A DNA stretch of 64,000 bases, from contig NW_024609836.1 of the NCBI RefSeq assembly GCF_016920785.2, forward strand, positions 67,125,596 to 67,189,595, given 5' to 3'. This DNA comes from Ixodes scapularis (taxonomy: Eukaryota; Arthropoda; Arachnida; Ixodida; Ixodidae). The notes below the pieces were generated by a model. That model was not told the origin of the DNA. It made no database searches and saw nothing but the letters and a program-made list of their open reading frames with translations. Of this stretch, positions 23,701-32,349 are shown one piece after another (the first letter of the stretch is position 1; every line of letters starts with the position of its first letter). The translations under genes were made by a program, and so were the position numbers.

Positions 23701-25211
23701 TAGCGCTTTTACGCGGACCGATGAGCTTCCACCACGCCGTAGTTCACTTTAACGCCGTTTACGCCGACGATCACAACCGACGCCATGTTCGCGGATAGAA
23801 GCAACCGGCCCGCGACCGGTATGCAACACGCGCGAACACTTCTCCTCGGCCTGCGATTGGTCTGTCGTTGCGGTTTGTTTCCAACGCAGCGGAGGGACGC
23901 ACGCACGTGAACGACACGTGCTTGTGTCCCTCCGTCGCTATGGCAACTGAAGCCTCTCTCTTCGCTTCTCCCCGCTTCTTCGAGCCTTCGAGCAACCTCC
24001 TTGCCCCGCGAGTGCCGCTTGCGGCCATTGCGGCTCGCGCCATTATCTAGTGTCGCACAGGGAAGCGTGCTCGCTGCGCCGCTCAGTCGGCGCGCTGTTT
24101 TAAAAACCGCACTATAACCGGTATTTCCCTTCGCGCGCCTGCATTTTAAGCGGTATGTAAATACATGGAGTTCTATGGGAGGCGAACCGGTGGTTTAAAA
24201 AAGCCGCGTTATACCCGGTCCTGTTTTATAAGCGGTTACGTTGTAAGTGGTCTATACTGTAGCTGCCTGGTAGTGTCAGCGATTTCATCATTTGGAAGGT
24301 GGAATCGAAGATAGCAGATAATTGATAGGTGAATAAGGAACTGAAAAGTTGGAGGTCCGACGTGGGATTATGTATCTAGGAGCTCCAAATGACGTCTGTG
24401 CCTGCCATTCCCTCCCTGTGCAGGCAAGATGGTGCATTCGATGGTGGCCCACCTGGACGCTGTCACCAGTCTGGCCATTGACCCCAACGGTCTCTACCTG
24501 CTCTCTGGGAGTGAGTATTGGCCTTTGTGCAGTCACTGCGAGCCTTTAGTGCCTTTGAGAGGGACACCGACGTGGCAGTCGCGCTCGCCGAGATTTTCTG
24601 GGGAATTGCGAGCTACGAGGGGCAAACTACCCTGAACAAATGTTTGTGGTTTGAAAGCTGTTCTTTTTCTGCATCTACAAAAGTGGCCGGTTGAGAGTTA
24701 GGTGTTTGCTCTTAGGACATCTTAAGCCACATATTCATTAATAAAAATTAATTGAATTATCATAGCTTAATCGGTCCTTGAACAGGAAGTGACTGCACTT
24801 ATCTCGCCCTTGGGTTGAAAGGGCAGTAGAGGCTATGTGCTCGTTAGTCCGGTCACATGTCTTCGCCGTGGGATCACGCTCCTGCCTGTACCCACACGCA
24901 GGTAGAGAGGTCAGGTGATGAAGCTCGTAGCTTCCAGCGCGCCGTCGGCTTAGGGGTGAACAAAGTATAATGACGACGTCTCTTTGGAGTGCACCTATTG
25001 TCGGTCTGTCATGCTCACCTCTGCTGCCCGTCTTTGCACAGGCCATGACTGCTCGATCCGGCTGTGGAACCTGGACAACAAGACGTGCGTGCAGGAGATC
25101 ACCTCGCACCGCAAGAAGTTTGACGAGTCCATCTTTGACGTGGCCTTCCACCCGTCGAAGCCCTACATTGCCAGCGCGGGCGCGGACGCCCTCGCCAAGG
25201 TCTTCGTCTGA
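2149..25211 (+). CDS. STRN: Striatin-family scaffold of the STRIPAK complex (15 C-terminal exons; 5' exons lie left of the window)
   Basis: Striatins are B''' regulatory subunits of PP2A and scaffold the STRIPAK kinase-phosphatase complex (known for the family; Cka is the fly member). Exons read by splice sites and phase: 2149-2277, 3700-3775, 6783-6912, 8587-8721, 11469-11774, 15084-15202, 16038-16096, 16186-16302, 16993-17040, 17478-17599, 20777-20947, 21876-22016, 22720-22830, 24424-24510, 25042-25211. All have AG acceptors and GT donors, and the phases join through to TGA at 25209, giving 639 residues. The order matches vertebrate striatins: two FDFL acidic motifs, GDGSDW, RKGRKG, SLGLGELAGLTV, the KESFRKTWNAKYTLRSHF bridge, then WD40 repeats ending GADALAKVFV. 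The N-terminal coiled coil and caveolin/calmodulin-binding part (about 135-150 residues in relatives) is missing because the window starts inside the gene. No frameshift is seen. The STRN, STRN3 or STRN4 label is not meaningful for an arthropod. Confidence 0.96.
2278..3699 (+). other. Striatin intron between exons 2277 and 3700
   Basis: The donor is CAG|GTGGGC at 2278 and the acceptor TTTTAG at 3699. The intron holds the tRNA-like SINE at 2990-3110 and an AT-rich simple stretch (about 3165-3290) of AATAAA/AAATAAAT words. I see no exon in it. Confidence 0.7.
2990..3110 (-). mobile_element. tRNA-derived SINE-like copy
   Basis: Read on the minus strand, a box A-like GAAGCTCAGGGGGTA (3071-3086 region) is followed about 35 bp later by a good box B, GGTTCGAGCCCC (3031-3042). 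This is the spacing of an RNA polymerase III internal promoter in a tRNA head. The anticodon arm does not form a normal tRNA, so a SINE or tRNA pseudogene is preferred over a functional tRNA. Confidence 0.5.
3808..4513. mobile_element. TIR element, copy 1 of a family with ATTTACTCGCATAAT ends
   Basis: The left end reads TACCATAATTACTCAAATAA; the right end, reverse-complemented, reads TACCATATTTACTCGCATAA. A second copy lies at 4784-5764. Both start with T-rich then G-rich tracts and share internal blocks such as AACCACTTTCACGATTTCAC and GACATCAATGCATCCGATAG. Near the right end is a run of GGCTTGGCTTGACTTGGCCT words. No transposase is recognisable, so it is non-autonomous. Confidence 0.65.
4746..5900. 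repeat. Outer inverted arms enclosing the nested TIR element
   Basis: The arm 4746-4780 contains TTGCAACTCAAGAAGGTAGG. The arm 5866-5900 is its reverse complement with three to four mismatches over 35 bp. Everything between is largely the CATAAT-type element, so an older palindromic element was probably entered by the younger one. Confidence 0.6.
4784..5764. mobile_element. TIR element, copy 2 of the same family, nested inside a foldback pair
   Basis: This copy aligns with 3808-4513 along most of its length but carries about 200 extra bases (roughly 5113-5330) before the shared AACCACTTTCAC block. Its right end (GCATTATGCGAGTAAATA) matches copy 1. It sits inside a pair of 35-bp inverted arms at 4746-4780 and 5866-5900 that belong to a different element. 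Confidence 0.6.
6913..8586 (+). other. Striatin intron 6913-8586
   Basis: The donor is GTGAGC at 6913. The intron contains the degenerate tandem repeat at 7884-8026 and pyrimidine-rich stretches near 7310-7370. I see no exon and no clear transposon. Confidence 0.6.
7884..8026 (+). repeat. Degenerate tandem repeat, unit about 24 bp
   Basis: Five or so units follow the pattern TTTTGCAGTGCATGAATTTA with progressive drift (GTGTATGAGTTTAATTC, GCACATGAGCTCA). The first two units are nearly identical and the later ones diverge. Confidence 0.65.
8722..11468 (+). other. Striatin intron 8722-11468
   Basis: This is a 2.7-kb intron with a pyrimidine-rich start (8740-8800) and T-rich stretches at 9650-9780 and 10290-10400. 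An imperfect inverted pair at about 9234-9289 (AAAGATGCCG and CGGTATCTTT) is present. No exon, gene or confident mobile element was found. Confidence 0.5.
11469..11774 (+). CDS. STRN: Striatin Pro/Ser-rich variable exon
   Basis: This 306-bp exon starts with PKRSALQAMLASL, which aligns with the vertebrate KR..LYDMIADL segment. It then runs into about 75 residues dominated by Pro, Ser, Ala and Gly, and ends GYASFLEEAEDN. It contains two nearby copies of GSAP..., from a small internal repeat of CTCCGCCCC-type DNA. The family is known to vary in length here, so the exon probably encodes a disordered linker. The acceptor at 11467-11468 and donor at 11775 keep phase with both neighbours. Confidence 0.85.
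12012..12549 (-). repeat. Dispersed repeat, copy A, with internal GGGAACC-type modules
   Basis: On the minus strand it begins AAAATCCTGTAAGGGCCGCC, then GATGAGACAACAGAACTT, followed by repeated modules of about 70 bp built on CACGTGACACGGGACCTGA and AATTCGCTACGAACTCCC. The same start and module order recur on the plus strand at 39838-40205 in an FCF1 intron. No coding potential is supported; the open frames in it are interrupted. Confidence 0.65.
13304..13350. repeat. Hairpin with perfect 16-bp arms
   Basis: GGGAGTGGTGGTTCAC at 13304-13319 is followed after 15 bp by its exact reverse complement at 13335-13350. It may be the remains of a small palindromic element; no function is visible. Confidence 0.85.
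13714..14481. mobile_element. TIR element TTAAAGGGATA... with TGCG direct repeats
   Basis: The left end reads TTAAAGGGATATTTCAACAA and the right end in reverse complement TTAAAGGGATACTACAACAA. The four bases TGCG flank both ends (13710-13713 and 14482-14485). If TTAA is itself the target site, piggyBac-type insertion is the alternative. The 768-bp interior has no transposase. Confidence 0.65.
14494..14705 (+). mobile_element. tRNA-like SINE, copy 1
   Basis: The copy contains GCTCGTGCTGCAATACCC, a box B-like AAGTTCGAACC, ACCGGCGTGCAGTA, and the block GCACATTAAAGACCCCAGG followed by CTAGCGGT. The same blocks occur in the same order at 59205-59412 on the minus strand, which defines a family. 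Confidence 0.6.
14743..15003. mobile_element. Short TIR element (MITE) just upstream of a striatin exon
   Basis: The left end (CAATAGACCCTTTTCGAAAG then GATGCATAGATTATG) and the right end in reverse complement (CAATGAACCTTTTTGAAA then GATGCATAGATTATG) match over about 48-55 bp with a small gap. The element is 261 bp, has no ORF, and ends 80 bp before the exon at 15084. Confidence 0.7.
15084..16096 (+). CDS. STRN: Striatin pre-WD40 bridge exons (15084-15202 and 16038-16096)
   Basis: The first exon encodes GVDEDNIDASLGLGELAG followed by LTVNNEAESSYD, the most conserved linker block of striatins. The second encodes ISATKESFRKTWNAKYTLRS, which leads directly into WD repeat 1. The first exon ends in phase 0 and the second in phase 2; the split AGC serine is completed by exon 16186. 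An inverted-repeat element ends only 80 bp before the acceptor at 15083. Confidence 0.92.
16186..25211 (+). CDS. STRN: Striatin WD40 propeller exons (eight exons)
   Basis: Eight exons encode seven blades. They are HFDGVRALAFHP...DHTLKLWNL, a blade split over 16993-17040 and 17478-17599 (FRGHAGPVLCLAM...IRCWNV), GHTDAVWSLSM...GTVRLWSP (20777-20947), a degenerate blade starting GIPTSVDFV (21876-22016), NCVVSHPTLPMTVTAHEDRH (22720-22830), AHLDAVTSLAIDPNG...CSIRLWNL (24424-24510 plus 25042 on), and HRKKFDESIFDVAFHPSK to the end. The GH and WD-type dipeptides are in place in most blades, and blade 4 lacks WD as in relatives. In the family the propeller binds partner proteins of STRIPAK. Confidence 0.95.
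19459..20298. mobile_element. TIR element with CGTATTTGCACGAATATAACG ends
   Basis: The left end reads GTATTTGCACGAATATAACG and the right end in reverse complement GTATTTGCACGAATGTAACG. Internal repeats of TATAACGCGAG occur near both ends. A GGCTTGGCTTG(A/T)(A/G)TTGGC stretch near the right resembles that in the elements at 3808 and 4784, so these families share a module. It has no transposase. Confidence 0.6.
20508..20732. mobile_element. Palindromic MITE, copy 1 (upstream of the 20777 exon)
   Basis: The copy is a long imperfect palindrome centred on GTGGGTAGACCTTGAGG...TTGAGGTCTACCCAC, with outer blocks GCAAGTTAGTCTGC and GAAGCAGGCGATTCGCTCTC. Related copies are at 21011-21226 and 47021-47244. 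It ends about 44 bp before the striatin acceptor. Confidence 0.75.
21011..21226. mobile_element. Palindromic MITE, copy 2 (downstream of the 20947 donor)
   Basis: The copy has the same architecture as copy 1: outer GCGCAAGTTTGTCCGCTTC and AGAAGCGGACAAACTTGC, centre GTAGACCTCAAGGCAGC then TTGAGGTCTACCCAC. It starts about 63 bp after the donor of the 171-bp WD40 exon. Copies 1 and 2 bracket that single exon. Confidence 0.75.
23077..24259. mobile_element. TA-flanked TIR element, 1.18 kb, in the 22831-24423 intron
   Basis: The left end reads CAGTGTAGACCGCATATAAC and the right end in reverse complement CAGTATAGACCACTTACAAC (21 of 25 bases match including flanking TA), with TA on both sides. Subterminal words of the type GCGGTATA and TATAACC recur. 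CAGT ends plus TA duplication fit the Tc1/mariner-pogo group (inference). The GC-rich interior (23820-24060) has no recognised ORF. Confidence 0.65.
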
Positions 25212-26775
25212 GGTCCCTCCCTCCTGTCCCCCGCCACTGGGGGTTCGTCTGCCAGCGGAGAGGAGGAAGCAAGCAGGCGGCAAACGCCGCCCTCCCGTGT
25301 AACATAACCCCACCTCCCCCCCCACTGCTGCCGTCGCGCCTCTACGCCTAACTTATTTCCCCACCGCCGGGGGTTTGACGTGGACTTGGCGCCGTGTGAC
25401 CTTGGTTTGACCTTGAACAACGCTCCGAGTTCCCCGCCCCGAACGACCGCGTCGAGACGGGAGCCTTGGTTCTACCCCGGACGACGTCGGTGTGACCTTC
25501 AATTGACCTCGAACGGCATGCGTGCGACCTTGAACGACTAGTTGCGGAGCTCCCGGAGCCCCAGACTCCGCAAAGCCGCTTCCAGACAGCCGAAACGGGT
25601 CCCTGGAAAGCGCGGGACGTTCGATCCGCCCCCACCCCCCCGCAACGGATTCGGGGCGCAACGCGACGCAACTTAAAAAACTGGAGGTTTTTGCGCCGCT
25701 TTGTTTTTAAGCGTCTTGCTTTTCTTGCTCCCCGTTTCTCCCCCGCTCCTCCTTTTTTTTTTTCTCCGGGGTTAGTTTTACCGGTAGGTAGGTAGGTAGC
25801 TGTAGACGTGTGTCTCTCCGGCCTAGGCTCTCTCGTTGACCCATTCGCACGACCGTCGTCTGCAGACGACAGACGGGGACCTCATCGCATCGCGGGATTC
25901 GTTGAAGCTTTCGACCTGCGCGCTTCAGCCAACGTCCCGGGTCTTCCGTACCATGCGGCGCCGCCGTCGGGCACCAACGACACGAGCGAGTCGCGAAACC
26001 GGCAGTTGGCGGCCGCCCCACACCCTCCCCCGAAGTCTGAATTCGTGGCGCACACTTTCCGCGGTCGCAGTAGCCTCTCCGGTAGATTTTACAAGCCCGC
26101 ACAAACGCGCAAGTTGCCACGGTTTTCCCGGTTTCGAGAGCAGAGTGTCGACGTCTTCAAAATTTGCCTCGTCGCCTTCGGGGAGTGGCAGCTAGGAGGC
26201 GGAAGCGAAAAGCTTGCCGTTCATATTTTTCTTGTGAAAACAACAAAAGAAAAAGCGACGACGCACGCAGGTTATTTATTGTTGGCTGCGAGATAAGCAG
26301 GTTCGGGAAGAGGCGAGTGTGTTCGTAAGGATTCGTAAAGACTGCGGAACGTATTGGAGACACGCGCGCAACGTTTCCTCGACAAAGAGACGACCAACCG
26401 AGGCACGCGAAAGTGCTCTTGAAAAAGTACTACAACACTACGACTCTTAACTACCTACCAACTACTCATCCACTTGTACAGTATGTATGTAGTCATTTTG
26501 AATGTTTAGAAAAACAATTGAAAGTTTTCGTTTCGACTCCCCTCCCCCCCCTTTTCGTTTTTTCTTTTTTTTTTTTCTTCGATCTGTGGCGTTTTACTAT
26601 GGGAGGCAAGACTCGCATTTGCAAAAAAAATGAATACTAGGTTTTTAAAGATGCTACGTGCATGCGAGGAAAGCTTGTGCAAGAGAAAGGGGGCATTTCC
26701 CCGCTCCTGCCGACGGAACAAGACGGTTTATTTCGACGACGACGGTAAATAAAGATTTGTGAGTGATGCCGATTC
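25212..26775 (+). other. Striatin 3' UTR with poly(A) signal
   Basis: About 1.56 kb follows the striatin stop. It is GC-rich in the first kilobase and AT-richer later, and ends with AATAAA at 26748-26753. The next repeat-like sequence starts near 26862. Between 25388 and 25545 the motif TGACCTTG or CGACCTTGAAC recurs several times. A 162-codon open frame (25808-26296) shows no recognisable domain and is taken as chance in GC-rich DNA. The transcript end near 26775 is inferred from the signal only. Confidence 0.7.
26748..26753 (+). terminator. Poly(A) signal AATAAA of striatin
   Basis: A canonical AATAAA hexamer lies 1.54 kb after the striatin stop and is followed by a GT-rich stretch (TTTGTGAGTG) of the kind that helps cleavage. 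It is the best candidate transcript end before the intergenic repeats begin. Confidence 0.6.
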
Positions 26776-26861
26776 GCCGGGCTTATTTACAGCGATGGCT
26801 GTTATGGGCTATTAACTACTGGAAATGACGTCTGTTGTCATTCCATAGTTGTAGTTGATGT

Positions 26862-27527
26862 ACAGTAATCCCTCGTTATAACGAAATCACTTTTTTTTCA
26901 TTATCGCTTTTATCGAAGTTCAACGTGGTCCTGGCCGAAATGCACGCATTTGTAACCGGATTATTGAAAGTGTACCGGTGGACGACCACACTTATTACAA
27001 TGGCCGAGGTGCCAAAATCATGCAATCATGCAAAATCGCCAAAGAATTCAACATTCCGGCATCGGCTGTTCAACACTGTCCACCATTTTGCAAAATGAGC
27101 AAGGCATATTGGAAGGTAGACCTTGCGTGCGGCCAGGGTAAACGCGAAGCAACGTCATAGAGGCACCTCGGGAAACGCAAACGTCTGCGGAGACGCAAAG
27201 CACCCTAGGGCTGCTTCGAAACAAGGTGGAGTGCAGAAGCGGTGACAGTGTTCTTGCAATGCCCGGAGCACTTCGAGGAGAACCGATGCCCGTATTAAAT
27301 AATCGGCAAACTCAACTCAATCACTTTTTTACTTGGTAAAACTGCCGCGAAATGTTCATAACCAAGCTTTGTTTTATTAAATATATGGTCAGAGTGTTCC
27401 GCAGTGTTCCAGTCCACCTTCAAGGCTGCTGGTACTCTTTTGGCTCTATCGCTTTTGACGAATTCTCGCTTATATCAAATTTTTTTGCCGTCTCGTTGAC
27501 TTCGTTATACTGAGGGATGTTGGCGTA
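26862..27527 (+). mobile_element. Relic of a pogo/Tigger-like transposon with CENP-B-type HTH remnant
   Basis: The left end reads CAGTAATCCCTCGTTATAAC and the right end, reverse-complemented, carries CATCCCTCAGTATAACGAA. The frame starting at 26978 contains IAKEFNIPASAVQ, which resembles the recognition helix of the CENP-B/pogo helix-turn-helix (typically I-A-x-x-F-x-I-P-x-S-T-V). The frame ends at 27160 and no DDE domain remains, so the copy is dead and mostly deleted. Confidence 0.6.
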
Positions 27528-28272
27528 TGGTCAGTCATGATATTGCAAACTGCTTGAAAAAAGATTGCCTGCCGCTTTCGGGTAACGAACTTGGGTCCGC
27601 TGCGTTTGAAGCGGGCGCGTTACCAGAAAAGTATGCCACAGTTGTTTTTTTTTTCCTTATTGCGATACTTTGACAGTGAACAAAGAACCGCAATGCATGA
27701 CATGCTTCATCTAAGCATGTTATAAAATACCGAGCAAAGACTATGTTCCGAAAGATGATAATAGAACGCCGCCTGCAAGATTTTGACAGGTGGTGAGAAT
27801 TGTGTTTTCCACTCAGTTCCGGTTTCCATTGAGCAGCTTCATTTCATGCCATCACGCTGTGACCAAATGCGCTGCTTGCGTTTTCGATTATCTGACTTTT
27901 CACGAATGTAGAATACACTTATTCTCGACCGATGCAAAACGAAGACTGGGGCACTTCCCTTAGTTCCCGAAACACCGGATATTGTGCGTGCATATGCAAA
28001 AGTAGTAAGACATGGCTTAGTCACCTTCCCACACGAGTGCATCTTTGAGCTCAATTTCAATAGTCCTGTCTAGTACCAGTGAACTGCACGTGAAATTTGG
28101 TCACCTTGAGCCGTATACGCATTTTGTTTGCAAAACGTCCGCTCCTTGTTACTTCATTGGTCAAAAAGCAAGCCGCATCCTCACACGAGTATCGAAGTTG
28201 AGCCCAGTGTCGACGGATGAACTTTTAAAGACTCACAATAAAATCGACCTCACTACTGCACTAAAGTTACTA

Positions 28273-28460
28273 CAGTCTAAGCTGATTATAACAGACCTTG
28301 ATTTTAACCAAGGTTTCGGTCTGTTGTAAAAGGAGTATGTTGTATGCAGATATGAAGTTGACTCAACGGTGCATGGAGGAAAACCAACCAAACTTCACAG
28401 GTCAATATGTTATATCCAAATGTCTGTTGTAACCAGGTCTGTTGTAATGAGCTTAGACTA
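28273..28460. mobile_element. 188-bp MITE with 26-bp TIRs
   Basis: The left end reads CAGTCTAAGCTGATTATAAC then AGACC. The right end in reverse complement reads TAGTCTAAGCTCATTACAAC then AGACC. A second internal copy of CAGACC/GGTCTG words lies at 28290-28325. TA precedes the left end. It is too small to encode anything. Confidence 0.65.
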
Positions 28461-29422
28461 TGATATCTTCCTCGTGTCATCATATATATCCCACTCAAAT
28501 TTCATGCTGATGGGAGATTAAGTTTTCACAAACGCTGAGATCGGCTAGCTACGGCCGAGGCCCTGATAAGCGTCTCCTACTCCTCGCTAAGCCTTTTTGG
28601 ACACGCTTTTACTGACGCCCAAGATCTTTGTCTGAACGGTGTGTCTGAAATTATCTCGGCATACTCAGTCGGGAAGAAAGCAAACACGTAAATATTATGG
28701 CCATTAGCAACCGTCAAATGCTCTTTGAATAATTTCGTTCGTTTGGCGCACCGCATAGGAGTTGCGCTTGTCCGGCGTACTTCCGGCGAACGATGCGACA
28801 TTCTTCACACAAGTGCTCGACTTTTGCTTTCTTAAAACAGTTTGTATGTGCGAATGTGCCTATACGATTGCAGGATAACTTCATGCGCCTACGCGATGCT
28901 GAATATTAGTGGAATGCAAGCGGGCGGGGACTTCGCTTCGTGCAGTGCTGGGGGTCAGTACAGATAAGAGATAATAAGTGTGTTCGTTATGAGCTTTTCA
29001 ATGACGCCTCCAAGTTTCACCTCGCATACTCAGACGCACAAAACAAACAAACTTTCTGACCAGCACCACTAATATAAAGGTGCGAGCTCGATGTATGCAT
29101 ACTTATTGGTTGTTACAGCTTGGCGACTCGTAGACAAGCAAGATCCCCGAGCTTCACAGCGTCAAGATTCCCAGCACTGGCTAATCCACATACCTCGAAA
29201 CGCTAACAGAAAGGCTCGAGTACAAAAATAAGAACAAGCATGTGTTAAGACAAGCTATACGTCTCGGGCTTGTGCTAAAGCTTCGAGGTCTGGACATTTA
29301 GGTTAGTTTGGAGACCAAAAATGACGCTCTCGGGACCAAAAAACATGAGATACGCTCTGTGTATAATCTCTTTTCAACGTGTCGATCGAAACCGAAACCA
29401 GGCCATTCTCCTCCCTGGCCAA

Positions 29423-30431
29423 CTAGTTCCCAGAGTGCAACGCGCGCAGCGTTGCATGCAGGTGTTTATGGAAGTAGTCCATTACGACATCACCGACACT
29501 GGATTGAGGCCTATGAGCATGGACACTTCGCAGGCTATACAGATATTCTTTAGCCCACCTGTTCCAAAACATGTTCGTCAATCGCTGGCGGTGTGACCAT
29601 CTCCCAATCAACTCCGTTTGAGTGGATGTCGCGTCTCGTCTTTTATGGTGAGGTTAGCCTCCTACCACAAAGGAAGTGAGCAGGAGTTAAGACATTTGGT
29701 TCGGAGTATACTAATGTGATTGGTCCAGAGTTGACCACAGCCTCAACTTCTGTTGGTATGGTTGTGATCTGATCGACATCAAGCGCAGCTTTTCCGATGT
29801 TTCTTTTCAGGCAACTCTTAACCGATCCCGCCATACGCTCCCAAAACCCACCCCACCATGGAGCTCTTTCAACGATAAACCTCCAAGTGTTCCAATGGGT
29901 GGCGCTATAGTCTTTCAATTCGGAACTACATGACACTGCATACATCTGCTTTAGATCTTTAACAGCTCGTTTGAAAGTCGGTGCATTATCTAAACACAAT
30001 ATTCGCAGCAACCCACGCCTTGACACAAAGCGTCTGAAAGCCATTAGAAAGGCATTAGTAGACATATCCAGGACAACTTTTAAATGTATCGCTCGTATAA
30101 CAGCGCATGTGAATACAATATATGCCTTGACACTGTTCGTTCCGGATTTCACGAACATCGGTCCAGCAAAGTTCACGTCACAGACTTTGAACTGTTCTGC
30201 CTTTGTTACGTGGTCATGAGCTTGAGCTTGAGTTGAAGACACATCTTACAGCGTCCGATCACTCGTTTTACACTGTAGCCCTCTTACAACCCAGTGTTGC
30301 TCTTGCAGCAGAGTAGCACTCGCACCACCATGCAGAATGCGAACATGCGTGTGCTCAACGAGGAGCTTCGTGAAACTGTGGTCTCCCGGAAGTAGCACCA
30401 AAAACTTGGGTCTTGTCGGGTGCTGAGGCAT
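29423..30431 (-). pseudogene. BEL/Pao integrase (broken)
   Basis: The zinc-binding part (LLPGDHSFTKLLVEHTHVRI, 30431-30246) is followed after a stop by the catalytic core (30242-29643) with FAGPMFVKSG, CLDNAPTFKR and WGGFWERMAGSVKS. A shifted frame (29611-29423) has IGRWSHRQRLTNMFWNRWAK, the usual C-terminal tail. The catalytic D and D lie in DVNFAGP and LDNAPTF, and a Glu in IVERAPWWGG fits the DDE set. Two stops or frameshifts make it a pseudogene. Confidence 0.88.
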
Positions 30432-30644
30432 TCTTCAGTCGAGTTTCAGTGCGGATTGCACAGTCTTCACCCAAGAACGAGTGCAGGTACCGGATACGAG
30501 AGCTGGACCGCAGGCGGTCACCGGCGACGAGGCTTGCTTTTTCTTCGCTTTAGCTTTCCTCCTGAATGCGTTTCGTCCAGTATCTCGCTGCCTCCTCCAA
30601 TTCATAGGTGGAAAAAGAGCCGATGACCCTTGGATGAGAGGTAA

Positions 30645-31046
30645 TTATTCTCTAGGGGCAGGAGGGCTGTCAAACCAAAGAAAACGAAGAGCATCCCTGT
30701 CCTCGGGTCTCACGCTGATTTGAAGAAAATCCTTCTGAATGTCAGCTGTTAGCGCCATCCTGTGGAAACACAAGTTTACCAAGGTCTTCAGCAGGTCGTT
30801 GTTCAGATTGGGTCCTTTCTCCAGATAGTCGTTTAGCGAGAGCTCTCCTGTAGTGTGCGGAGACGCATCGAAAACCACTCGCAACTTTGTGGTGACTGAA
30901 GATTCTCGGATAACAGCTCTGTGCCAAATGTAGTACACATCTTCCTTTTCGTTGGTGTCTACCGTCTCTTCCTCTGCGTGTTTGTCGTTTAGGTATTGCG
31001 CCATAGCAGAGTCATATTTCAGAAAAAGTTCTTCGTCTCGAGCCAA
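30645..31046 (-). pseudogene. BEL/Pao reverse transcriptase, N-terminal fragment
   Basis: The frame contains KLRVVFDASPHT and LTADIQKDFLQISV, RT fingers and motif A with the first catalytic Asp. It stops after LRFLWFD. The YxDD motif of the family does not follow, and integrase-linked sequence begins within a few dozen bases, so an internal deletion removed the rest of RT and RNase H. Confidence 0.85.
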
Positions 31047-31504
31047 GCGATGGCACAGCCCTTGCAGACACCTTTCAGTTATTTGAGATCTCCGAGGTTC
31101 TGAGACTACCAGGGGAGGGCAACTTCGTATCTACCATCTGCCATGGTGATGGTCTCCTCAAAACCCTATAATAGACTCGTCGTGAGCAGAGTCGGTCATT
31201 GAGTCCTTGATGCCGACGCTTTCAAGTTCCCAGAAATGTCGCAGGGTCGAGCTTACTTCATCGTCGCCCGTTGCACCGTCTCTAAGCACGCACACGTTGA
31301 TGGTTGTTTGGCTCCAAGGTCTTAGGTTCTTTGAGGTCACGGGACCCTGAAATGCCTATCCCAATGTTGTTTTCATGGCTGATAGACACCTGCTGTTGTC
31401 ATCCCAGCACACTTCATGATCTAACAGCTTTCCAGGCTGATCTGCTCCAACTAAAAGGCTGATTCTGCACTCCCTCTGAATGCCTGGGAAGACCACCAGA
31501 TCCG

Positions 31505-32101
31505 CTAGATACTTTTTTTCTTTAAGGATTTTCTGCACAAAGTCATTGGCCATTGGTACGCGATCGATGTCTTTGCATATGACCGGTACTTCAATCGCCT
31601 CGATCCTGTGCTTCTCATTGTCATATCGACTTTAAAGTTCGTTTCGACCAATCTTCGCTCATGCCTTTTGCTGTACTGGACACATCTGAACGCATTAACG
31701 CTCAGATTCACTTTACCAATCACCTTCAGTTCTAGCTTTCTTGACCCATCTTCTCTGATGAAGGTTCTTTGACTGCCGTTATCAATGACGCCTCTAACGT
31801 AACCGCATTCATTTTTTGTCATGAGCCAGCCACGGAATCTTTGAAAAAGCACATCGTCGTTGTCATCACAACTTCCGTTTGTTTTTAAAGCTGTGTGAAT
31901 ACTTGTGCTATTCACTTTGTTTCCTCGAACCTCGGGAATCTTTTTTGCATCCCGTGGATCGCACATTGTTGTGGCATGCCTGCCTTTGCAGGCCTTGCAT
32001 GTTATCTTGCGGCGGCAAGTTCTTGCACGGTGACCTCGTGTCGTGCATTTGAAACACCTGCCATCTTTAGACAAGCGTGTCATCTTTTCGCTGAGGCCCA
32101 C
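31505..32101 (-). pseudogene. BEL/Pao zinc-knuckle and aspartic protease segment
   Basis: The segment has CFKCTTRGHRARTC, a CX2CX4HX4C knuckle, followed by CKACKGRHATTMC with one spacer residue fewer. Further on, VIDNGSQRTFI matches the retropepsin active-site region of BEL/Pao, where D-S/N-G-S is usual. The frame ends at 31505 and continues in a shifted frame at 31553-31356. Confidence 0.8.
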
Positions 32102-32349
32102 TTGTTGTTTGCATTGTTCGGTTTTGTACAGAAAAAGCAGTCATCTGAGACCAGGTTGCTGTGGAGGGCCATGGAGGTTGGAAGGATCTTTCCTTTAGGA
32201 GCTGAGCGGCGTTCTTTATTTCTCTGAGCAAACACATCATGTCCGCTACGCTCTCTCCTTTCAACTTCGACCGACAAGAACTCCAAAATCTTTTTTAGCG
32301 TCCCCTCTGATTTCTCAGCATCCTTTGGGCCGTTAAAGCTTCTGTGTCT

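Larger units (their letters stand above)
26776..29422. other. Intergenic stretch between striatin and the BEL/Pao relic
   Basis: It contains the pogo-like relic 26862-27527 and the small TIR element 28273-28460. The remaining parts (27530-28270 and 28465-29420) show no gene; several 60-95-codon open frames there lack any recognisable similarity. Confidence 0.5.

Noticed and set aside
25808..26296. 162-codon frame in the striatin 3' UTR
   Set aside because: No domain, a parallel frame is also open, and composition follows GC-rich DNA.
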